From the NCBI RefSeq assembly GCF_029784155.1, contig NC_073693.1, positions 285,916,875 to 285,980,874 on the forward strand: DNA of 64,000 nucleotides, read 5' to 3'. Made by a program: the position numbers and the translations under genes. This document shows, one piece after another, positions 57,048 through 64,000 of this stretch. Position 1 is the stretch's first letter, and each line of letters starts with the position of its first letter. The notes below the pieces were generated by a model, which was not told the DNA's origin, searched no databases, and saw nothing but the letters and a program-made list of their open reading frames with translations. The DNA comes from Uranotaenia lowii (Eukaryota > Arthropoda > Insecta > Diptera > Culicidae).

Positions 57048-59045
57048 AAGAATGGACAACACGGACAAAGAAAATTCTTAGAATACAGAAAAGGTCATGG
57101 AGGCCATCGAAAATTAGATCCTCGTTGAAGACAGTAGGGCTAGGTGGGGTAATTATGAACAAAATTTCTTCATTTGGCACACTTACAGTCACCAAATGTT
57201 TATTTCTTATCGCAAACTCTGAAAAACTGCCAACAATGAATGTTTCCGTGCTCTTCATCATTCTGTAGAACAACTTTTTGTTTTTGGTCGCAACCCACGT
57301 CCTTGAGACGTCTGTTCATAATTACCCCGTCTGTTCATATTTACCCCCCTGTCTAGGGGGTAATTATGAACACGGATTACGAACTTGGTATAAAAATTTT
57401 TAAAAGTAATTGTAGTTATACGTTACATTTACCCATAGTAAGCAGTGTTTGGTGATTTTTTACTTAAAAAATTATGTTCATAATTACCCCAAAACCTGTT
57501 CATATTTACCCCGAGACTTGTCTAATATGATTTATATGGTGTCAGATAATCTTAATTCAACACCAAATAATGAAAATAATAAGCAGTAATAAGTAAATGG
57601 CTTGTTTTTTGAAAACTCAATTCAATTAATGTATAAAACTTGTCAAATAAACAAATGTTATTAAAATTTAGGGGTAGAGCAACACAAAAAATAGCTATTT
57701 AGTGTTCTTTTTTATCGATTTTTTCTATCTTTTGATTCGGTAGTTCAATTTTTTGATGCATCTTTTACGTTTTGGTTGGTTTCTTTTTCTTTCGTTTCTT
57801 TATGTCGTTGCAGATCATTTTTATTTGAGGACCTCTCCATACGTGTGAAATTTTAGGCGAGTTAGACAATTCGACAGTTTTTACATCCGTTTTAAATGTC
57901 CTGCGCAGAAAACATCAATTTTTCACCTAAATGTCGTGGGTTAGGCTTTTCACGTACGAGCGAGATATCATGAAATTAAAAAGAAAATTCTTATTTTTTT
58001 AAAAGAAGGTGGTTTCATAAAAACACTTATTAAAATCTTTTTGGATCAGTGAACAGTCATTTTTTCAAGGCTTGTCAGTTCTATATGATCGACTGTTTTG
58101 AAAAATATTCACACTAATTAATATTTTTATCACCTATACGAAATTTCACATAAGTAGCTCTATTTTCTCAAAAAAAATTCTGCAGTAATTTCCTCACAAA
58201 ACTGAAAGAGAAAATCTTCAATCAAAAGATTTTCATTTTTTGAACAAGTTAGGATTGAAAAAAGTAACAAAGTATTAAAATAAGACTGCTAGAAAATAGA
58301 TTTTGGATCTTGTTATCCGAATGTAACTCAAAAACAATTATTATTTGCTGTAATTTTAATGCTTGAAAAGCAACACGTTATCCAAACACACAGGAAAAGT
58401 TATCTTTTTGATCTTTGTTTTGTGGACTCATTCACCTATTAAATTTATCATGGTTCTTCATATATTTTACTGTTGACCACAGAGATTTAGGGTTCATATT
58501 AATGTTAAATTTCACGCGGTAATGAGTAAAAGCTCGAGCAGCAAACTTTTTGTTTAAAAATGATGAATTTTATTTTTATTAAAATTAAGAATTTCTTCAA
58601 GGCTAGTTTATAACCTTGTTATTTATCAATACCAAAAAAACTGGTTTTGAAGGACGTACAATCTGTATTCGGTAATAGAAAACTATTCCTTGGATACAGG
58701 TTTTCGGTTTCGGTATTACCGGTAAAACTATACTTACGCACCACTCACTTAATCTAAGAAAACATTTGATTGCCTTTTTTCTATCAACAAAAAACAAGTT
58801 CTTATTACTATTTTTTTAATCAAAATTAAGACTTGTTTAAATGTGGTTACGCATTGAGCTTTTTTCAAATTTTATTTTCAATTTTGATAAAATTGTGTTC
58901 AAAAGTTTTTTTCAAAGACTGAAAAGAATTGGCATAGCTTTTTTTCTAAATCCGAATCTCATTTTTAGAAAACAAAAAAAAAATCAATTTCTAAAAAATT
59001 TAAAACTCAACACTTAACATATTGCGGACCTCAAATAAATATGAA

Positions 59046-59250
59046 ATTTATTGAATTTGGACCAGTGGGGCGCACTGGGTTCGATTTCCGGTATCGGCAA
59101 GAAAACTTTTGGGTTTCGAATCCCATAAGTGGCCAACAGGTAAGATGTGTTTCCTCTTATATCTGACTATATAAGAAGAATATTCAATCAGTTGCCAGCT
59201 GGCCAGGTATAAACACGAATGCCGGAATACCTGTAAATAAACTAGCCCAT
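59046..59250 (+). mobile_element. SINE-like fragment within the 57137-60095 element
   Basis: 'Cgcactgggttcgatttccgg' holds a box B-like GGTTCGATTTCC, followed by 'tttcgaatcccataagtgg' and a non-coding tail. Box A is unclear. It is consistent with a diverged tRNA-derived SINE. Confidence 0.35.
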
Positions 59251-59324
59251 CTCATTGACTCGTTCTTCCAAAATATACCAACACAATACATTCATCCAGA
59301 ACAGTTCACACGAAGCCATTGGGT

Positions 59325-59425
59325 TTGGAGATTTGTCGAAATTAATAATCTAAGAAGGCATGTGAGCACATACTTAGGCAGAAACTGCGTTGAATCCGTG
59401 CACCCATGGTGGATAACTAACATAC
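59325..59425 (+). repeat. Dispersed repeat shared with 35846-35975
   Basis: It shares 'ggagatttgtcga', 'gaatccgtgca' and 'ccatggtggataac' in order with the segment inside the 35048-36769 element. Unknown origin. Confidence 0.6.
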
Positions 59426-60177
59426 ATACATACATTCTGTGATATAGAATGCCGAGTGTTGATGCTTCCCGGCTAAGATTTCTTCGCGGTCCTAAATTTA
59501 TAAAGATCTTACTGAAGGGGGAAGGAGGGGGGGGTTGGGGTAGTTTTTTTTTGTAAGAATTTTATTACAAGGGGAGGAGGGGAAAAGGGTCTGGAAATGC
59601 TTGGGTAATTAGTATATGGCCCCCTAAGTTGTTGAATAAAACATTTGATCATCGAAAAGCGAAAGAAATGGCAATAAATGCATTAGAATATGTGTTCATA
59701 ATTACCCCATAGGACGAAAACTATGGGGTAAATATGAACAGTCATCTGTGAATCAGTGCGAATAACATTTTTCAAAATTTCTTCAAAATCCAAACAAAGC
59801 ATCATAAACTAGATGTAAAACAGGTGATAACAATATTCCAGCTGGATTTCCTATGATCAGATATTCAAAACATTGAACATTGTCGAAAACGATTTCCGTT
59901 TCACGGGGTAATGGTTTTTAAAAAAATCTGAAATGATATCATTAGGATTTGAAAACAGATCAGAAACAGCTTATAGTTATCAATTGGATGTTAAACTACC
60001 ACTTTTTGAACTTTTTGTGTCCATTCATCCCCCACAGCAGCGCGTATAGCACTTGTTCGGAATTACCCCGTGTTCATAATTACCCCACTTGACCCTACCT
60101 GTTTTTTGTGTCTTTCACGACTTTTTATCAACGATGCAGTCGTTCAAAAACCTATCCGGCAAAACTCTATTCGATGT

Positions 60178-60248
60178 TAACTCTTGGGCTTGAACTCACG
60201 GCCACCAGCTCGCAAGGCAAGTGTTCTACCATAGAGCGATGACCCGGA
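60178..60248 (-). mobile_element. tRNA-like SINE head
   Basis: On the minus strand 'tcgctctatggtagaacac' resembles box A and 'gtgagttcaagcccaaga' contains a box B-like GTTCAAGCC. The acceptor arms do not pair well, so this is a tRNA-derived sequence rather than a functional tRNA. Confidence 0.45.
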
Positions 60249-60451
60249 TTAGTTGATCCCTTGTTACTTAAAACATTCCCAAAAGGTTAATACACAAAAG
60301 AATAAATATGTGCGTGCAGTCATTTTCCCAGTAGTGTCTATCTAAAGTACGCTGTGTCCACATCAGAGCCCTGCAATGTTATTCAAACCGTGTGGAGCAC
60401 ATCTCTCTGATTTCCCCTTTTTCCCCTTTTTTGACAGATTTAAGCTTTTTT

Positions 60452-60512
60452 CCTCAGATTTAAGCTTTCATCTCCTATGCTCTCAAGGCAAAAAAAAAGC
60501 TTAAATCTGAGG
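60452..60512. repeat. Inverted repeat 'CCTCAGATTTAAGCTTT'
   Basis: CCTCAGATTTAAGCTTT (60452-60468) is exactly complementary to 60496-60512, loop about 27 nt. A further direct copy 'cagatttaagcttt' lies at about 60435. No element boundary is identified. Confidence 0.75.
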
Positions 60513-60781
60513 GAAAAAACTTAAAAACGAGATTCACGACCACTTATTTAAAAGATATTGGTCACACGATACATAGACAAATCGTGTAACGTTGCCGAGT
60601 TCTGGTCCACATTTATAATTGTAAAAAGTTTGATCATTTGCGCACTCGGCTAAAATCCAGCGCCGGGTGGTGATAGAAAAACTTGAGAGATTAATAGGAG
60701 GCAAGAACACAGGCGAGATATAAATCGAGTGTATAAATATGTAGAAAAACCAGCAGTCACCCAATGGAGCTTATACGCTCG

Positions 60782-60885
60782 TCACGTTCATGGTAGTTTA
60801 ATTGGCTAACGGGCAGTTGTACTGAATCGGGAATTGCGGGTTCAAGTCCTGTCGGTGAGAGCAGTTGTATCTTTTTCAAAAAATT
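60782..60885 (+). mobile_element. tRNA-derived SINE, family B
   Basis: 'Ggtagtttaattggctaac' resembles box A, 'gcgggttcaagtcctgtcgg' contains box B GGTTCAAGTCC, and a tail 'ttgtatctttttcaaaaaat' follows. It aligns with the minus-strand copy at 47259-47352. Confidence 0.65.
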
Positions 60886-62829
60886 CGTGATTTTTACGGC
60901 TTATGTATGACCTTATCCGTCCCTGAAATTTTCAACCGTTACAGACCCGGGAGTGTTAATTTGACACTTCTGACTGAAACCAATATATCTCTCTTATTTC
61001 CCTACGGATTTTTACAAAAGTTATAGTTTTTGAACCCTCGTAATGTAATTCAAACAATTCTCAGAAAATATTTTGCTTCAAAACTTCAATTTTCCATTAG
61101 TTTAAGTAGAGTTTAAGAGAAAAAAAACCCAAAAAAATACTTCAGAATGAAAACTATAGGTCAGCCTCGGAATACTAAAAAACATTCACTTAGTGTCCAA
61201 AAAAGCTGAAGTTAGAAGCTATACGTTGAACATGAGAATAAATTATTTGGAGATTTTGAGAATTTTTCAATATCATGACTACAAAAAAAATGTAAAACAG
61301 TGGTGTATAAATCGTACTTTTCAATCAATCAATCGTAAAAATTGTTTAAGTCATACCAGATAAATTCGATCATTTTGAAAATTGGATTCAAAATTTGACG
61401 TAATGTGGCACATTTTTGTATTTTTAGATTTTCAAATTACGAAATCCTGAGTTTTTGAAAAATTTTAAAAGGTAGTGGTTTTTCCGAACATTTTGCAAAA
61501 TTGCAGTTTCTCAGATTTTCCAAGACTTGAATTCCTTTGTGCTGGATTTTTAGTATATGAACGCGATATTTCCGTAATAAATTTATATTCACCAGAAATA
61601 TAATTTCATACCGATTCTAGTGGTGTAATTATTTAGATAAGCGCTGCAATAGTTTACAAAAAAAATGATAAATAAAAATGTGACCTACTTTCTGAACATT
61701 CACAGCAGCTGCTTGTTCATTTCGAAATTGGGTGGGACTGGACAGCAAATACGACCAAATCATAAGGTGGTTCGGTTCGTACCAGTAGTGTATTTTATTA
61801 TTATTATTATTATTATGTTTTTATTTATGTAACGTAAGATTACAGTATCTTTTAAATTGTTACAATGTGGTTGTCTTCCTGATGTGAAGGCGTTGGCGTT
61901 GAACGTTGCCTACACTCATTTCTATCAGCGCCAAAAACGTTGAACATTCCTTACTTTGTTCGATACCGACGGGTGAGTGAAAACAGAAAAAAACGCAAGC
62001 ATCCGCGTAAATTTTCTGGATTCACTTTTAATTTTATATTTATCATATTTGTGTAAAGTATTGCAATGGTTGTATTATATTACCACTAGAATCGGTATGA
62101 AATTTCTTTTCTGGTTAATATAAATTAACTGCAAAAATCTTGCGCAAATATTCTCAAAATTCAAGTGCAAAGTTGAATTAAAGTAAAATACTACAAATTT
62201 GTTTGATTTGCCATGGTAAGTATGACTTTTTTCCTAGAACCTCCTTGCGTTGTGAAAATTTAGTTATTTAATTTCCTTGTAATTTTTAGGTTTCTTTAAG
62301 AAATTGTAATCAAGCAAAGAAAAATAAATTAACAAGTATTTTCTAATACCTTTCCAAGAGGAGAATATAAAAAACCCATTCCACAGGGACGTCACGAAAA
62401 GCCCTTTTTCAGTAAATCGTGTATAAAGGCTAAGTTAGATTGCGTACAAAACTGAAAGATATATCAATAGATTCAAAATTCAAAGCGCCACATTTCGATT
62501 GAAAAAGTTTTTTTTCTTGATAAAATATTAATGAACATGTTAGTGATTGAAGTCGTGACGTCACAACGCACCACCTTATAATTTTTTGTCCTCAAAAAAT
62601 CACATTTCCTAAGTTTATGTTATTAATGAAAATCATAACAAAATAAGTTTAGATTTGGAAGGATGTATGAAAAGTTACTTTCAAAACAATTTGGATTTTT
62701 TGCAAATTATGTAAAATAGGAATAAGGGGGAAAGCTGAGTAAACACGCAAAAATATGCTCGATATTGCGCCTCCACCCTATGCTTAAAATGGTGTTTTCA
62801 AATAGTGAAAAAAACATATTTTTTAAAAA
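60886..62829. other. AT-rich stretch without recognised genes
   Basis: A (TTA)n microsatellite lies at about 61795-61815. No credible coding sequence or element end was found in the remainder. Confidence 0.45.
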
Positions 62830-62996
62830 AAGACATACACCGTCTTAGCCGATTTAGGCTTTACTGACTGAATGAATGACGTGGACAACTTAAGATTAAC
62901 ATTTAACACCCAGTACCGAGATGGGAATCGAACCCATGCCATCAGTGGACCTAGCGATTACCGTCTTACCACGCTAACCACTCGACCACCGAGACG
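62830..62996 (-). mobile_element. tRNA-derived SINE, family A, near-complete
   Basis: Read on the minus strand it starts GTCTCGGTGGTCGAGTGG, with box A TGGTCGAGTGG and box B GGTTCGATTCC at tRNA-like spacing, then 'tactgggtgttaaatgttaa', a conserved unrelated tail and a final T-run. The head could fold like a tRNA with a long variable arm. The continuing tail, shared with 51.5 kb, shows it is a SINE of about 165 bp. Its uninterrupted TTAA gives the empty site for the MITE at 51550-51706. Confidence 0.8.
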
Positions 62997-63698
62997 TACG
63001 ACTATTTTCAAGAAAATTTAGCCAAATAGTAGACTATTTTTATAATTCCATTTTGAATTTATCTTCCAGTCGAAATGCTTCTTTGGAAATGTTGTGTTTT
63101 CGGACATCAGCATCCCATACTTTTTCAAACGCAACAAAAATGGGTTTTTGATGTCTTTCTGAATTTCGGATTTTTTGTGTGTTCCTATAATAGAAATAGT
63201 TTTTTTCTGATATTTTGTTCTAGGTCATACTAGGTCAAAAAGGTGAAATAAAGTAATTTGATGCAGTCATAGATGACTCAAACTGCACAATACAAAAAAT
63301 AATTTAAAAGTGTAATATAAAAGAGTAAGTAAATTTCAAAATCACTGAATTTAGCTAGGAACGTACCTTTCGGATTTTTTTGTTAACATTTTAGTGATCT
63401 TAACCAATGGAGATCTCTCACCTATAATTAAAAACTAATCTTTTTGAAATAAATATTGTTTATCTACACAATCTACACATTGCTAAATTTTTTTAAGTCA
63501 CTTGACGGAATTTTCAGTGCTAGTTGAGTATTACAAGTAAGTAAAATTTTGCAGCGTGTAAAATAAAAATGGTCTAAATTATAAAACCACTTAATATAGG
63601 AAGAAAAACATTCTGATTGGAATTTGTTTAATTAATATTTTTATTCAAATGATTCAATAATAGATTTTTCTTATCTCTTAATAAAAATAAAATAAATC
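62997..63698. other. AT-rich stretch without recognised features
   Basis: No gene or element was recognised. Confidence 0.45.
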
Positions 63699-63702
63699 TA
63701 CA

Positions 63703-63977
63703 CAGCAAAAATTATTTCCTGTAAAATTACGCAAATGCCCTGTAACAAAAAGTAGCAGGACATTTACCGTAATTTAACAGGTCGAAACACAAATAACGTG
63801 ACATATAATTTTCAGTGTACAACTTTTTTACAGGACATTTGCTGTAATAATAATTGAATCTTCGTTAACTTTCAAGGAAAACAATTTAAAATTACAGGTT
63901 TTGTTAATTACAGGTTGATTTATTTTACAGGTCGCAGTTTCAGTGACACATAATAGTCAAAAATTTGTTCTGTGAAT
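63703..63977. mobile_element. Possible MITE with CACAG ends
   Basis: The left end CACAGCAAAAATTA and reversed right end CACAGAACAAATTTT form short inverted ends of a 275-bp segment. Inside, 'ttacaggt', 'acaggaca' and 'cctgtaa' words recur in both orientations. No clear target duplication, so it is tentative. Confidence 0.35.
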
Positions 63978-64000
63978 AATAGTTTTCATTTCTATTATCA

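Larger units (their letters stand above)
57137..60095. mobile_element. TA-flanked TIR element, 'GGGGTAATTATGAACA' family
   Basis: The inverted ends match at 22 of 25 positions: GGGCTAGGTGGGGTAATT and, reversed, GGGTCAAGTGGGGTAATT, both continuing ATGAACA. TA is outside both (57135-57136, 60096-60097). About ten copies of 'ggggtaattatgaaca' or 'ggggtaaatatgaacag' occur in both orientations, clustered at 57146-57515 and 59693-60090. The 2.96-kb body lacks any long ORF. Its middle holds other repeats (a SINE-like box B at about 59079; the segment shared with 35.85 kb at about 59325). Confidence 0.82.

Noticed and set aside
62905..62996. Functional tRNA gene on the minus strand
   Set aside because: The tRNA-like head is followed by a SINE tail shared with another copy and the acceptor arms do not pair convincingly.
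1..64000. CRISPR array, rRNA, bacterial operons, promoters or ribosome binding sites
   Set aside because: No regularly spaced identical repeats, no rRNA sequence and no prokaryotic gene organisation were seen; repeats are eukaryotic transposons and satellites.

Overview
This is AT-rich, repeat-dominated eukaryotic nuclear DNA, almost certainly from an insect and probably a mosquito (Culicidae). The grounds are the fragments of Jockey-type and RNase H-bearing non-LTR retrotransposons, a mosquito/nematode-like DD37D mariner, and dispersed repeats whose ends resemble repeats I associate with mosquito genomes (a 'cctttctgaaagaaagg' terminus next to a 'gacatcgtctgaactcgacg' segment). The family-level assignment is inference; no database was searched. 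There are no operons, bacterial promoters, CRISPR arrays or rRNA genes, and most open frames are chance or repeat-derived.

Layout. 1-3.2 kb: a reversed hAT-like element, then a DNA transposon with 35-bp terminal inverted repeats (TIRs) around a broken transposase-like gene. 6.0-7.6 kb: a hAT-type element with an 8-bp target duplication and G/C tracts at its ends. 9.9-12.2 kb: two 320-bp direct repeats and a modular array. 12.2-14.2 kb: a decayed Jockey-type reverse transcriptase (RT) split by a second, 5'-truncated retrotransposon that still has an open RNase H frame. 16.6-17.6 kb: a TA-flanked TIR element. 20.1-21.35 kb: a 9-bp minisatellite. 21.7-26.1 kb: two direct copies of an ~800-bp repeat flanking the only host-gene candidate, a small two-exon minus-strand model at 24.0-24.6 kb. 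31-37.7 kb: a run of TA-flanked TIR elements, one of them inside a pentanucleotide microsatellite. 38-39.2 kb and 49.1-50.2 kb: Helitron-like elements. 42.5-46.6 kb: a repeat followed by a hAT element that itself contains a second hAT element. 47.7-52.9 kb: further TA-flanked TIR elements, tRNA-derived SINEs, and a piggyBac-type MITE (short non-autonomous transposon) inside a SINE. 54-55.5 kb: a second copy of the 42.5-kb repeat. 55.56-56.87 kb: a complete but dead mariner relative. 57.1-60.1 kb: the largest TIR element. 60-63 kb: more tRNA-like SINEs.

How the parts relate. The window is a nested record of transposition. The most distinctive pattern is a set of eight TA-flanked, apparently non-autonomous elements. 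In most of them a family-specific phrase that begins in the TIR is repeated several times just inside both ends; in two of the families the phrase is degenerate. Two of the families occur as inverted pairs, and one family carries a tRNA-like Pol III promoter. Several insertions have clean target duplications (8, 8, 8, 15 bp, TTAA, TA), so their boundaries are firm. Moderately GC-rich, non-repetitive stretches at about 4.4-5.1, 15.4-16.0, 29.1-30.6, 39.9-40.9 and 52.9-53.8 kb are the likeliest host intergenic, intronic or regulatory DNA.
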